Shown piece by piece: positions 55,381 to 64,000 of a stretch of 64,000 nucleotides of DNA. Position 1 is the stretch's first letter, and every line of letters begins with the position of its first letter. Source of the DNA: Niallia circulans NBRC 13626. Its GTDB lineage: Bacteria; Bacillota; Bacilli; Bacillales; Cytobacillaceae. Under the pieces are notes generated by a model. It was not told the origin of the DNA. It searched no databases and saw only the letters and a list, made by a program, of their open reading frames with translations. A program made the position numbers and the translations under genes. The stretch is from contig NZ_BCVE01000008.1 in NCBI RefSeq assembly GCF_001591585.1, forward strand, positions 143,252 to 207,251, written 5' to 3'.

Positions 55381-55776
55381 CTTTGCACCTCCCTCCCTTT
55401 CATTATTAAAGAAAAGAAATTAATGGACAATCTATATATTTCGTCATTTTTCGACATAAATCTTCTTACCTATTTTTTAAGGTTGATTCTAAAAGGTGCT
55501 CGCAATTAATGGGGAAGCTGCAGTATGTTACGATTAACAAGGTAGTGGGGAATTGATACGATTTCTTGTATAAAACAATTATATATGCATTTCACATTTT
55601 TCTTTGCCACCACATTTGGTTATCTTATGTAATACTGGGAAAGTAGCTGTCTTTGTATACTCTAATCTTTTTTTATGTTAGGGTAAAGCTATCATTAAAA
55701 CTAAATTTCATATATCAATTATTTAATTAAGGACATGAATTTATTTTTTTTGAAATAAAAAACAAAGGATGATTTG
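55381..55776. other. 396-bp noncoding interval
   Basis: Divergent upstream region of two small genes. AT-rich, no clear hairpin or open frame. Confidence 0.5.
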
Positions 55777-55938
55777 TTGAATAAAATAATAACGTTCCGC
55801 CAAAAGGTAATATACAATGGTAGAATTCACTTTTGCTTTTCAGATTTTGATGAAAATGGGCTCATAGAAATAATTGATCCAAAAACGAAATCAATTTTCT
55901 TAACACAACTTGAATGTCTTATATATAGGGTAAAATAA
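55777..55938 (+). CDS. 53-residue small protein, paralogue B
   Basis: TTG 55777, 6 bases after AAAGGAT. It reads QKVIYNGRIHFCFSDFDENG, then LIEIIDPKTKSIFLTQLECL. The VxYxGRxxxxxFxxxDxG...EIxD layout matches the 52-residue protein at 48845, so the two are distant paralogues. Function unknown. Confidence 0.65.
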   Translation: MNKIITFRQKVIYNGRIHFCFSDFDENGLIEIIDPKTKSIFLTQLECLIYRVK

Positions 55939-56496
55939 GCTATCCATTTAACTTGATTGTTTTTTCATGCTCTTACACTTCCTTTTCCTTGCGAACATTT
56001 TTCAACTGCACTGTTTCCCTTGCCTTTTTTCTAATATTAATGTTTTTGCTGAAAGTAGAATCTTGGCTTGTAGTATTTGCTGCTACTTCCTTTACAAATC
56101 AGCATCATCATTCAAATTATTAGATATAGGAAAAATAAAGAAATATTATATGGATAAGAGGATACTGAATTTCCTAACTGAATCTATTTCACTTCTTCTT
56201 TATCTCACAAAGAAGGATGTGTTCCTAAACAAATTCTACCTTTCTCCGACCTTACTAATAATACTTATAAATGGACAGTAAGACAAGTTAAGGTAGTAAA
56301 CTAACAAGCAAAAGCCCTAACGAAAGGTTGCTTGCTAATTCTTTATTTTCTAATAAATTAATACATTGATGCTTATTAATCTCATAAATAGCCTCTTTTT
56401 GTTCTGCTTCTGTCTGACAAAACCCATTTTCATTTTAGACAAACATTTTCTGGAACAAATTAACATAAGATATCTAAAAGTAAAAGGAGGTAAACT
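55939..56496. other. 560-bp interval without a supported gene
   Basis: A 104-codon plus frame from 55967 is hydrophobic and Cys-rich but has no ribosome site. It is probably chance. The region upstream of 56497 carries AAAGGAGG for the next gene. Confidence 0.45.
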
Positions 56497-57141
56497 ATGT
56501 CTTCTGAAGTTATTACAGGGCTTGACGGTCCAATATATCACGGCACTACATTTTTTCAAGCTGGTCCTTGGAATCAGCCTTTGCATTGCCAGAATAATAT
56601 GTGTCATGTTCACTATTCCCACGGAGTTATCAATTTGAAATATCCCCCTTATCATTCAACTACTTATCCTTATCCACAATTTCTAGGATCTTATGTTCCA
56701 GGTGTACCAGGTTTTACTACGCCTTTTCACGCTCATTCTAGAAATAATTCTTATTCATTCATTGAGAAGGCAATTGATGGTGAGTATTCTGCCATTTCTT
56801 GTTACCAGCATCTGATTAACCTAGCACCATCAAAAGAAATCAAGGAAAGAATCACGGAAATTAGAAATGATGAAATGCGACACTTCAGAACTTTTTCGAA
56901 TTTATATACACAATTGACGGGGAAGAACCATCAACCCAAAATGATAGGAAATTGCCCAAAACAGTTTAACGCTGGAATAGACTTTGCATTTAAAGATGAA
57001 CAAGAGACCGTTGATTTTTACTTAGAGACTGCCTCCAAAACTGATAATCTAAAAATTAAAGAAGCATTTATCAGAGCAGCCCATGATGAACAAAATCATG
57101 CAGTTTGGTTTCTTTATTTTTTAAATAAACGCGTAAGCTAG
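56497..57141 (+). CDS. ferritin-like spore-coat-type protein
   Basis: 214 residues. The N-terminal ~85 residues are rich in His, Tyr, Pro and Gly (KYPPYHSTTYPYPQFLGSYV), as in many coat proteins. The C-terminal ~130 residues form a ferritin-like four-helix bundle with a full diiron set: GEYSAISCYQHL, RNDEMRHFRTF, FKDEQETVDFY and AAHDEQNHAVWF. It resembles B. subtilis YhjR, a ferritin-family protein, but is longer at the front. ATG 56497 follows AAAGGAGG. Confidence 0.8.
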   Translation: MSSEVITGLDGPIYHGTTFFQAGPWNQPLHCQNNMCHVHYSHGVINLKYPPYHSTTYPYPQFLGSYVPGVPGFTTPFHAHSRNNSYSFIEKAIDGEYSAISCYQHLINLAPSKEIKERITEIRNDEMRHFRTFSNLYTQLTGKNHQPKMIGNCPKQFNAGIDFAFKDEQETVDFYLETASKTDNLKIKEAFIRAAHDEQNHAVWFLYFLNKRVS

Positions 57142-57161
57142 GATAATCACCTAGCTTTTTT
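57135..57161 (+). terminator. terminator of ferritin-like gene
   Basis: AAGCTAGG and CCTAGCTT pair around a 7-base loop, then TTTTTA. Confidence 0.85.
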
Positions 57162-57222
57162 ATTGGATTGGCAAACTATCCTTTTAATTTTCCGTCTTAA
57201 TAAAATTTCGTCTATTCCATCT

Positions 57223-57256
57223 AAAAAGCCTTGGTATAAAAATACCAAGGCTTTTA
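57223..57256 (-). terminator. displaced glnA terminator
   Basis: AAAAGCCTTGGTAT and ATACCAAGGCTTTT form a perfect 14-bp stem. It lies directly beyond the duplicated glnA 3' end (57259-57318), in the position and orientation expected of the original glnA terminator, 2.15 kb from the intact gene. Confidence 0.8.
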
Positions 57257-57258
57257 TC

Positions 57259-57318
57259 ATTAATACATTTCCAGATACTGGTCGCGCTCCCATGGGGGCA
57301 CTTGGACACGGAACATAT
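57259..57318. repeat. left copy of 60-bp direct repeat (glnA 3' end), probable attachment site
   Basis: Matches 59406-59465 at 58 of 60 positions and includes the glnA stop codon and last 19 codons. It marks the far end of a decayed integrative element. Confidence 0.92.
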
Positions 57319-57380
57319 ACTATCTCATAATAGTGGGTAAAAGTTCATATAAATACAGAAGTTTTACGCTTTCCTTTTTA

Positions 57381-57553
57381 TCTCATAATAGATAATATAA
57401 AAGATGTTAAAAGTGAAGTAGATAGAATAATCGTGGAATATAACCATTATCGTTATCCATGGGGATTAAATAAAATGACCCCAGTACAATACCGGGACCA
57501 TCTAATTGCTGCTTAGCACTTTTTTAAACTGTCTATAAAATGGGGACAGTTCA
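57381..57553 (+). mobile_element. IS3-family remnant (3' end)
   Basis: An open frame ending at 57516 reads KDVKSEVDRIIVEYNHYRYP, then WGLNKMTPVQYRDHLIAA, the C-terminus of an IS3-type transposase. It is followed by ACTGTCTATAAAATGGGGAC, a typical IS3-family terminal repeat. The rest of the element is gone. Confidence 0.8.
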
Positions 57554-57574
57554 ATTAGGAACGCTTTTATATTT

Positions 57575-58546
57575 TTATTTTAGTTTCATATTAGCCAAAA
57601 CAAAATAATTGTCATACCAAACTGCCTTACTATCTGTTTTAATTTCAAGCTTTTTAACACCTTTAACGGATATAGACATATTAATTGGTAAGTCACCCGC
57701 ATTAAAGTTATACTCTTTGATTAATTTACCATCACCATAAAATGCAATATGGCCAGGAATTTGACCACCATCTTGTAAACCTAGCATACCAGAGATAGAT
57801 GAGTACTTCCCTTGAAGGTTAAAGTCATATACGTTGCTCTCGTTATCGTTTGCAACATAGAATGCATAACCTTTGGAATATTTATTCCCTCCTGTTTTTA
57901 AAGCCCAATCTTCATTGGTATATGAGCTACCAGTTTGATGATATGGTTCCTCAAAAACATCAGACATATAAACTCCATTTGTACCTTCACCTAAGTACCA
58001 AGTTTTCACTTTACTATTATAAGAAGTACCAACATTATACATTGAACCTAATAGTTGAACAGGAGCGTAAGGTACACCATTGTAGTTAACTAAGACAGGA
58101 ACCGATTTACTTGATATTGTTGTATTACCGCTTTTGGTATTACCAAGATAACTTAACTTAGCGTCAAGAGGTTGAATTACTTTAGCCTTTAGGCTTTTAA
58201 TTTCTTTATCACGAGATGCTACCTTATCTTTTTGGCTTTTTATTTCTTTATCTTTACTTGATATAGTTGATTTTAACCTTTTTATTTCTTTATCCTTAGA
58301 AGCTACATTACCCTTTTGTTTTTTTATTTCTTTATCCCTGCTGGAAACTTTTGATTTTAAATCCTTTATTTCTTTGTCTTTTGAAGAGACTTGTTTTTTC
58401 AACTTGCTATTTTCCGCTTTTAAATCTTTAACTTGCTTTTCTAATGATGACTTTGAAGCTGCATCTACAGTGCTACTAAATGTAACAAATGTACCCAATG
58501 TGAGTACAAATGCCATTAGAAACATTAATACTTTTCTGTTTTTCAC
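57575..58546 (-). CDS. secreted coiled-coil protein with NPCBM-type domain
   Basis: 323 residues. A signal peptide (VLMFLMAFVLTLGTFVTF, cleaved near VDAA) precedes a coiled coil (about 33-125) built from five 14-residue units of the type SSKDKEIKDLKSKV, and a C-terminal domain with KTWYLGEGTNGVYMSDVFEE and YSKGYAFYVANDNESNVYDF, like the NPCBM carbohydrate-binding fold. It is probably exported and attached to, or resting on, cell-wall sugar polymers. It lies inside the glnA-bounded element, so it is likely cargo. The exact ligand is unknown. Confidence 0.75.
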   Translation of the reverse strand: MKNRKVLMFLMAFVLTLGTFVTFSSTVDAASKSSLEKQVKDLKAENSKLKKQVSSKDKEIKDLKSKVSSRDKEIKKQKGNVASKDKEIKRLKSTISSKDKEIKSQKDKVASRDKEIKSLKAKVIQPLDAKLSYLGNTKSGNTTISSKSVPVLVNYNGVPYAPVQLLGSMYNVGTSYNSKVKTWYLGEGTNGVYMSDVFEEPYHQTGSSYTNEDWALKTGGNKYSKGYAFYVANDNESNVYDFNLQGKYSSISGMLGLQDGGQIPGHIAFYGDGKLIKEYNFNAGDLPINMSISVKGVKKLEIKTDSKAVWYDNYFVLANMKLK

Positions 58547-58841
58547 TAATTCTCCCCCTTTATGTATATATACCTATGACTAAAGTATTATATTATATCC
58601 ATTCTATAAAATCAACCATATTTTTCTATAAAAATACATATCCTAGCAAGCTAAAAAAACCCCCTAATGAGGAACGCTTCTCTTTGAATATTTTCTTAAT
58701 GATATAAATTTAATATGTATAAATGCAAACAATTTAAACTTAATAGAAAATAATTGTTTGTATTTTTTTAATTTTATTGAAACATTTTTTCATCTTTCGT
58801 ATTTATCACTATCTTACATAAAAGGATGGTTAAGAATACTT

Positions 58842-59081
58842 ATGTCATATTTACAATTTAGTGAGGTTTTTATAAAAAATATTCGAGAGCAATTGAATGC
58901 AGACTTCTTTGTCTCAAAGGACTTCGTGATAGAAACTAATTATTTTTCACCTAAAGCAAAACATCTTTACATAATTTATAAGTATCAGAAAAATTATGAA
59001 TTTACGCTACGCTATTTTTTGGGTAATGATTCATTTTCCATCACAATGCAGCTTGGTGATATTATCTTGAAAGCATATTGA
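58842..59081 (+). CDS. hypothetical protein next to integrase remnant
   Basis: About 79 residues from ATG 58842 (MSYLQFSEVFIKNIREQL), ending GDIILKAY. It is mixed helix and strand with many aromatic residues (LYIIYKYQKNYEFTLRYF). No clear ribosome site and no family. It runs by 4 bp into the integrase remnant. It may be a real small gene or part of a recombined frame. Confidence 0.35.
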   Translation: MSYLQFSEVFIKNIREQLNADFFVSKDFVIETNYFSPKAKHLYIIYKYQKNYEFTLRYFLGNDSFSITMQLGDIILKAY

Positions 59082-59302
59082 GAAGAGCCGAGTTACCTCA
59101 AATAGCGATTCATGCCCTTAGGGATCCTCATGCAGTTTTATTATTAGAAGCTGGGGCAACTATAGAATATGTACAAAAAAGACTTGGTCATAAAAACTAC
59201 CAAGTCACTGTAGATACCTATTCACATATAACTAAAAATATTGAAGAAAATTCTTTATCCAAGTTTGAAAATCATATAAATAATGTACTCGGAAAAATTT
59301 AA
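59078..59302 (+). pseudogene. tyrosine recombinase (integrase) C-terminal fragment
   Basis: 74 residues that are the catalytic end of a phage-type integrase: IHALRDPHAVLLLEAGATIE (box II Arg and His), YVQKRLGHKNYQVTVDTYSH (box II His and nucleophile Tyr). The first catalytic Arg and the whole N-terminal half are missing, so it cannot work alone. It reads toward the intact glnA end, and the right att-like repeat begins ~105 bp after its stop. Confidence 0.85.
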
Positions 59303-59367
59303 TTTCATGGGCGTTTTATGGATGTTCGTTATTCTGACCAATAACTAACCATTTCCACCCATGAAAT
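59302..59367. repeat. inverted repeat between integrase remnant and glnA
   Basis: ATTTCATGGG (59302-59311) and CCCATGAAAT (59358-59367) flank a centre that contains a second palindrome GTTATT/AATAAC (59329-59346). It may be an integrase arm-site region or a weak terminator. Confidence 0.5.
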
Positions 59368-59405
59368 AATTTAGCTTAAACCTTTAAGATAAATGACTTT
59401 TACTA

Positions 59406-59465
59406 ATTAATACATTTCCATATACTGGTCGCGCTCCCATGGGTGCACTTGGACACGGAACATAT
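59406..59465. repeat. right copy of 60-bp direct repeat, in the glnA 3' end
   Basis: Part of the intact glnA coding end. It differs from the left copy at two positions (59421 T against 57274 G, 59444 T against 57297 G). Confidence 0.92.
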
Positions 59466-60744
59466 CCCATTCAATCTCTTTTGCTTCTACAAAATGATCA
59501 AAGATATGCTCTCCTAGAGCGTCAATCATTGTTTCATTTTGCTTTAGCTCATCTAATGCTTGCGCTAATGTTGATGGTAAATCAACAATGCCTTCCGCAA
59601 TTCTTTCTTCTTTGCTCATAATGTAGATATTTCGATCTACTGGAGCAGGAGGAGTCATTTGGTTTTCGATTCCGTCTAAACCTGCTTTTAATAAAGCTGC
59701 CATTGCTAAGTATGGGTTAGCAGCTGGATCTACACTACGTACTTCTACACGAGTGCTTAAGCCACGTGAAGCTGGAATACGCATTAGTGGAGAACGGTTT
59801 CTAGCAGACCATGCAACATAGCAAGGTGCTTCGTAACCAGGCACTAGACGCTTATATGAGTTTACAGTCGGGTTAGTAATGGCGGTAAAGCTAGTAGCAT
59901 GTTTACCAATACCAGCGATAAATTGCAATGCTGTTTCGCTTAATTCTAATTCACCTTTTGGATCATAGAAAACATTTTCGCCATTTTTGAATAGTGAAAG
60001 GTTGCAGTGCATACCTGAACCATTCACACCAAATAATGGTTTTGGCATAAATGTCGCATGAAGACCATGCTTACGAGCAATGGTTTTAACAACTAATTTA
60101 AATGTTTGAATTTGATCACAAGCTGTAATTGCATCCGCGTATTTAAAGTCAATTTCATGCTGTCCTGGTGCTACTTCATGGTGAGATGCTTCAATTTCAA
60201 AGCCCATCTCTTCCAATTCTAACACGATATCACGACGACAGTTTTCGCCTAAGTCTGTTGGTGCTAAATCGAAGTAACCACCATTATCATTAAGTTCTAA
60301 AGAAGGTGCGCCTTTTTCATCCAATTTGAATAAGAAAAATTCCGGCTCAGGCCCAAGATTGAAATCAGTGAATCCCAGCTCTTCCATCTCTTTCAAGACT
60401 CTTCTAAGATTATTACGAGGATCTCCTTCAAATGGTGTTCCATCTGGATTATAAATATCACAAATCAAACGTGCCACTTTTCCTTTTTCTGCAGTCCATG
60501 GGAATACAACCCAAGTGTTTAGATCAGGATATAGGTACATATCGGATTCTTCAATACGTACAAAACCTTCGATAGAAGAACCATCAAACATCATTTTATT
60601 ATCCAAAGCCTTATCTAACTGACTAATTGGAATTTCCACGTTTTTGATTGTTCCTAGGATATCCGTGAACTGTAAACGGATAAATTTCACATTACTTTCA
60701 CTTGCAAACCTTTTGATATCTTCTTTAGTGTAATTTTTAGCCAC
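59407..60744 (-). CDS. glnA: glutamine synthetase, type I
   Basis: 445 residues, the normal length of Bacillus GlnA. Motifs are [41 protein letters not shown], the [20 protein letters not shown] active-site flap and [12 protein letters not shown]. It makes glutamine from glutamate, ammonia and ATP, and when feedback-inhibited it also sequesters TnrA and GlnR. It is co-transcribed with glnR from the GlnR-controlled promoter. The last 60 bases are duplicated at 57259. Confidence 0.98.
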   Translation of the reverse strand: MAKNYTKEDIKRFASESNVKFIRLQFTDILGTIKNVEIPISQLDKALDNKMMFDGSSIEGFVRIEESDMYLYPDLNTWVVFPWTAEKGKVARLICDIYNPDGTPFEGDPRNNLRRVLKEMEELGFTDFNLGPEPEFFLFKLDEKGAPSLELNDNGGYFDLAPTDLGENCRRDIVLELEEMGFEIEASHHEVAPGQHEIDFKYADAITACDQIQTFKLVVKTIARKHGLHATFMPKPLFGVNGSGMHCNLSLFKNGENVFYDPKGELELSETALQFIAGIGKHATSFTAITNPTVNSYKRLVPGYEAPCYVAWSARNRSPLMRIPASRGLSTRVEVRSVDPAANPYLAMAALLKAGLDGIENQMTPPAPVDRNIYIMSKEERIAEGIVDLPSTLAQALDELKQNETMIDALGEHIFDHFVEAKEIEWDMFRVQVHPWERDQYMEMY

Positions 60745-60777
60745 GACTATTCCTCCACTCCCTACTTTTCTTCTTAT

Positions 60778-61197
60778 CTATTTTTGAAAATAACGAGACA
60801 TGTCTCCTTGTCTCATAGAGGGACGATGAGTATCATTAAAGCGACCTGCATTTAATAATTCTTTGCGCAATAATTTACGCAAATCCTCATCCGATAATTC
60901 TCTGCGTGCTTTTTCTGCTTCTTTCTTTACTTCATCTGTCAGCACTTGTTTTTCTTGAACAGAGAATATTTGTTTAATTCCAGCAAGGTTTACTCCTTGA
61001 TCAATTAGATCTTTAATCTCCAATAACTTATCAATATCCGATAATGAAAAAAGTCTTCTATTGCCATCCGATCTTGCTGGAGCCACTAATTCGTGTTCTT
61101 CATAGTAACGAATTTGTCGAGCGGATAGCTCTGTTAATTGCATGACAATACTTATTGGAAAAAGAGGCATCGATCGACGAATTTGACTACCAGACAT
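60778..61197 (-). CDS. glnR: nitrogen repressor GlnR (MerR family)
   Basis: 139 residues. The MerR-type winged helix ([20 protein letters not shown]) is followed by [20 protein letters not shown]. The C-terminal tail ([20 protein letters not shown]) is the part that senses feedback-inhibited glutamine synthetase. It represses glnRA under nitrogen excess through the two operators upstream. Confidence 0.97.
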   Translation of the reverse strand: MSGSQIRRSMPLFPISIVMQLTELSARQIRYYEEHELVAPARSDGNRRLFSLSDIDKLLEIKDLIDQGVNLAGIKQIFSVQEKQVLTDEVKKEAEKARRELSDEDLRKLLRKELLNAGRFNDTHRPSMRQGDMSRYFQK

Positions 61198-61233
61198 GGC
61201 ATTCGGCTCCTTTAAAATGATTTAATCCCCTTC

Positions 61234-61306
61234 ATTATATGATTGGGGAAAAAAGATGTCAACTAATGTTACAATTTCTTCCCAACCGATGTAACGGATT
61301 GTTATA
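61234..61306 (-). promoter_or_regulatory. glnRA promoter with two GlnR/TnrA boxes
   Basis: On the minus strand TTGACA (61257-61262) and TATAAT (61234-61239) are 17 bp apart. TGTCAACTAATGTTACA (61257-61273) fits TGTNA-N7-TNACA exactly and covers the -35. TGTAACGGATTGTTATA (61290-61306) fits with one mismatch. This copies the paired operators of B. subtilis glnRA. Confidence 0.93.
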
Positions 61307-61307
61307 C

Positions 61308-62576
61308 TCAAATAGTAATCAGTTTTTGTTCTAATAATCGATTAATGGCAATACATATAGCAATTTTAACATGCGAGTATGTTAATCCCCCTTGAACGTA
61401 AGCAACATATGGAGGCCGGATAGGTCCATCTGCCGTTAATTCAATACTTGCACCTTGAATAAAAGTCCCAGCTGCCATGATGACATCATCTTCATATCCT
61501 GGCATGTAATTAGGATATGCCGTTACGTGGGAGTTTATCGGCGAAGCATATTGAATCGCTTGGCAAAAAGCAATCATTTTGTCTTTATCATCAAATTGAA
61601 CAGATTGAATAAGGTCTGTTCTTTTGGCATTCCAGCTGGGCGAAGAATTCATCCCCAATTTCTCCAGCATAGCTGCTGTGAAAATTGCTCCTTTTAAGCT
61701 TTGCCCAACAACATGTGGGGCAAGAAAGAAACCTTGATACATTTCTTGTAAACTGTAAAGAGAAGCTCCTGCCTCTGCACCAATACCTGGAGATGTCATG
61801 CGATAAGAACAAGCTTTTACGAATTCCTCTTTTCCGACAATGTAACCACCTGTTTTAGCAATTCCCCCACCAGGGTTTTTGATTAAAGAACCTGCCATTA
61901 AATCAGCGCCGACATGGCACGGCTCCATATCTTCCACAAATTCCCCGTAGCAATTATCAACAAATACAACCACATCACTTTTTATTTCTTTAACAAAAGC
62001 AATCATCTTTTCAATTTCTTCAATGGCAAAGGAAGGTCTCGTTGCATAGCCCTTTGAACGCTGTATACCAATCATTTTCGTATTTGCATGAATAGACGCA
62101 GCGATTTTTTCATAATCTGGCTGTCCATCTGGAAGTAAATCAACACTGTTGTAGTCGATATTAAACTCACGCAGTGACCCTGTCCCTTCCCCTCTTAACC
62201 CAACAATTTCTTCTAATGTGTCATACGGTTTCCCTGTAATATATAGAAGCTCATCGCCTGGTCGAAGGATTCCAAATAGCGCTGTACTGATAGCATGTGT
62301 TCCTGAAATAATTTGCGGTCTCACTAAACCAGCTTCCCCGCCAAACACTTCTGCATAAATACTTTCCAATGTATCGCGGCCAATATCATCATATCCATAC
62401 CCAGTGGACGGAATAAAATGTGATTCACTTACCTTGTGATTTTGAAAGCTTGCTAAGACACGAAATTGATTGGAATCAATTCTTTTATCGATTGATTGAT
62501 GTACTTCCTTTATTTGTTGTTCCACTTCCATTACTAATGATTCTAGCTGTGTTCCATATGTTAACTGCGTATACAT
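61308..62576 (-). CDS. ynbB: YnbB, PLP-dependent methionine gamma-lyase-family protein
   Basis: 422 residues of the 'aluminium resistance' (Alr) branch of Cys/Met-metabolism PLP enzymes. The PLP lysine is probably in MAGSLIKNPGGGIAKTGGYI, and ISGTHAISTALFGILRPGDE binds the phosphate. The actual reaction is not known. It lies between hflX and glnR as in B. subtilis, and its first codon follows the hflX stop with no gap. Confidence 0.93.
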   Translation of the reverse strand: MYTQLTYGTQLESLVMEVEQQIKEVHQSIDKRIDSNQFRVLASFQNHKVSESHFIPSTGYGYDDIGRDTLESIYAEVFGGEAGLVRPQIISGTHAISTALFGILRPGDELLYITGKPYDTLEEIVGLRGEGTGSLREFNIDYNSVDLLPDGQPDYEKIAASIHANTKMIGIQRSKGYATRPSFAIEEIEKMIAFVKEIKSDVVVFVDNCYGEFVEDMEPCHVGADLMAGSLIKNPGGGIAKTGGYIVGKEEFVKACSYRMTSPGIGAEAGASLYSLQEMYQGFFLAPHVVGQSLKGAIFTAAMLEKLGMNSSPSWNAKRTDLIQSVQFDDKDKMIAFCQAIQYASPINSHVTAYPNYMPGYEDDVIMAAGTFIQGASIELTADGPIRPPYVAYVQGGLTYSHVKIAICIAINRLLEQKLITI

Positions 62577-63851
62577 TTATTTCTCCCATTCCTCTTTTTC
62601 TATCGACCTTTTATAGTTTAAAATAGCATGTTCTTTAAACGCATACCCTTTACACAAATAGTTTTGCGTTTCTTCATCAAAAATTAAGCTGCGCAGGACT
62701 GTTTCATTTTTTAGCTGCGACAATAATTTCCCATTATTACTTTCAACCGTTGTTTCATAATATTCCATGTTTTCCATCATCATTTGTTCAATTGTCTGCT
62801 TCAGCTGTTCCCGATCTTCTTTATTAAAAGCACTGATTAAAATACTTTCTGTTTTGGATGTAGGGACAAATTTTGGATGCACTAAATCTTTTTTATTATA
62901 GACCGTTAAATGCGGAATTGCGGGTATTTCCAAATCTTCAAGTAATTTATGTACGGTTTCCTCATGCTGATAATATTCCTCATTAGAGCTATCCACAACG
63001 TGAAGCAATAAATCTGCTTCTCGTACCTCTTCTAAAGTAGAACGGAAAGCAGCAACTAATGTTGTTGGCAAATCTTGAATAAATCCTACTGTATCCGTAA
63101 TCAGTGCTGAAAATCCGCTTGGCAGTATAATTTTGCGTGTCATTGGATCTAAAGTTGCAAACAAAATATCTTCTTCAAATGAATCTGCTTCCGAAAGGCG
63201 ATTAAATAGTGTCGATTTCCCGGCATTTGTATATCCAACTAAAGCAATTTGGAATGCTCGGTTTTTCTTTCTTCTCTCCCGATAGCGATCGCGATGCTCG
63301 ACAATCACGCTTAATTGCGTTTTAATATCGTCAATTCTCCGTCTAATGTGCCTTCTATCTGACTCAAGCTTTGTTTCACCAGGACCTCTTGTCCCAATCC
63401 CCGCTCCTAGTCTCGATAATTGCAGACCTTGTCCGCCCAAACGCGGCAATAAGTATTGTAATTGAGCAAGCTCTACTTGAAGCTTTCCTTCTTTCGATCT
63501 TGCTCGGGATGCGAAAATATCTAAAATTAGTTGTGTGCGATCAATAATTCTAGCGTCCAAATTTTTAGATACATTGCGCACCTGACTTGGCGATAATTCA
63601 TCATTAAAAATGATTAAGTCTGCTTCTAACTCCTCTGCAAGCATTTCTAGCTCTTCTACTTTTCCTTTGCCAATATATGTAGAAGGATGAATTCGTTCTC
63701 GCATTTGCGTCAGCGTTGCGACAACTTCTCCGTTTGCTGTTTTCGTTAAATTCGCAAGTTCTTCCATCGAATATGCAAATCTGGCAGCGTCATTTTGTGT
63801 CTCGCAGCCGACCAGGATTACTTTTTCTTTTTCTATTTTAGTTTCTTTCAA
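62577..63851 (-). CDS. hflX: ribosome-associated GTPase HflX
   Basis: 424 residues. The N-terminal HflX domain includes [15 protein letters not shown] and [13 protein letters not shown], followed by the [20 protein letters not shown] linker, then the G domain with G1 [10 protein letters not shown]3 DTVGFI and G4 NKKD. It splits stalled or heat-damaged ribosomes. TTG 63851 (reading [15 protein letters not shown]) is preferred over ATG 63872 because AGAAGG lies between the two. Confidence 0.95.
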   Translation of the reverse strand: MKETKIEKEKVILVGCETQNDAARFAYSMEELANLTKTANGEVVATLTQMRERIHPSTYIGKGKVEELEMLAEELEADLIIFNDELSPSQVRNVSKNLDARIIDRTQLILDIFASRARSKEGKLQVELAQLQYLLPRLGGQGLQLSRLGAGIGTRGPGETKLESDRRHIRRRIDDIKTQLSVIVEHRDRYRERRKKNRAFQIALVGYTNAGKSTLFNRLSEADSFEEDILFATLDPMTRKIILPSGFSALITDTVGFIQDLPTTLVAAFRSTLEEVREADLLLHVVDSSNEEYYQHEETVHKLLEDLEIPAIPHLTVYNKKDLVHPKFVPTSKTESILISAFNKEDREQLKQTIEQMMMENMEYYETTVESNNGKLLSQLKNETVLRSLIFDEETQNYLCKGYAFKEHAILNYKRSIEKEEWEK

Positions 63852-63886
63852 GTATGTAAACCTTCTTTCCATGTCGAACTTTATCT

Positions 63887-63892
63887 ATTATA
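63887..63892 (-). promoter_or_regulatory. possible -10 box of hflX
   Basis: TATAAT on the minus strand, in the context GCTATAATAG, ~35 bp before the start. No good -35 is seen at 17 bp. Confidence 0.4.
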
Positions 63893-64000
63893 GCAAACAA
63901 ACTGCGTTTCTTCTATTTGCTCCTTATAAGGTTACCCAAAAGATGTCTTAGTAAAAATGCCTTTTTGAAAAAACACAGAAAAAAGGCTATTCTACGAGAA

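Noticed and set aside
55967..56281. 104-codon plus-strand frame
   Set aside because: No ribosome site before the ATG and composition typical of AT-rich noncoding DNA.

Overview
The window is low-GC, AT-rich DNA from an endospore-forming member of the Bacillaceae. The evidence is the set and order of recognisable genes: hflX-ynbB-glnR-glnA, lexA opposite yneA-yneB, ynzC, tkt, sirA, yneF, ccdA-yneI-ccdC, a Spo0E phosphatase, an sda-like remnant, YjcZ and CotD spore proteins, and strong GGAGG ribosome sites with frequent TTG and GTG starts. The genus cannot be fixed from the sequence alone.

Layout. 1-4.7 kb: a MocR regulator with a membrane partner, a GNAT enzyme, a 20-21 bp periodic repeat, and a sortase substrate/class D sortase operon. 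4.7-21 kb: a giant polytopic membrane protein, an M20 dipeptidase, HelD, LtaS, an M42 peptidase, a CwlK-like peptidase and SbcCD. 21-26 kb: a cold-shock protein, a DUF1659-DUF2922-YvrJ cassette opposite a holin-like gene, a phosphatase, ccdC-yneI-ccdA and a Spo0E-type gene. 26-31 kb: a heterodimeric ABC exporter behind an SOS-type promoter, and a frameshifted GNAT gene. 31.0-35.0 kb: a small accessory island (VirB2-like protein, YjcQ protein, secreted HNH-type toxin candidate, IS3-family element) bounded by a 130-bp direct repeat of the yneF 3' end. 35-40.3 kb: yneF, sirA, tkt, ynzC, yneB, yneA and lexA. 40.4-57.2 kb: a mixed accessory stretch with a three-subunit xanthine dehydrogenase-type enzyme, small enzymes, and many tiny spore, membrane or orphan genes, several shorter than 55 codons. 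57.2-59.5 kb: a decayed integrative element bounded by a 60-bp repeat of the glnA 3' end. 59.4-64 kb: glnA, glnR, ynbB and hflX.

How genes work together. lexA and yneAB share an intergenic region with three LexA-type boxes. Similar boxes flank two further promoters, one before a tiny WYL-like protein and one before the ABC exporter, so the local SOS network may be larger than the known lexA/yneA pair. glnRA carries its own tandem GlnR/TnrA operators. Two housekeeping genes (yneF, glnA) have duplicated 3' ends with cargo between the copies. At glnA a truncated tyrosine integrase and a displaced terminator make site-specific integration the likely cause. The glnA-lexA interval looks like a hot spot for gene gain and loss.
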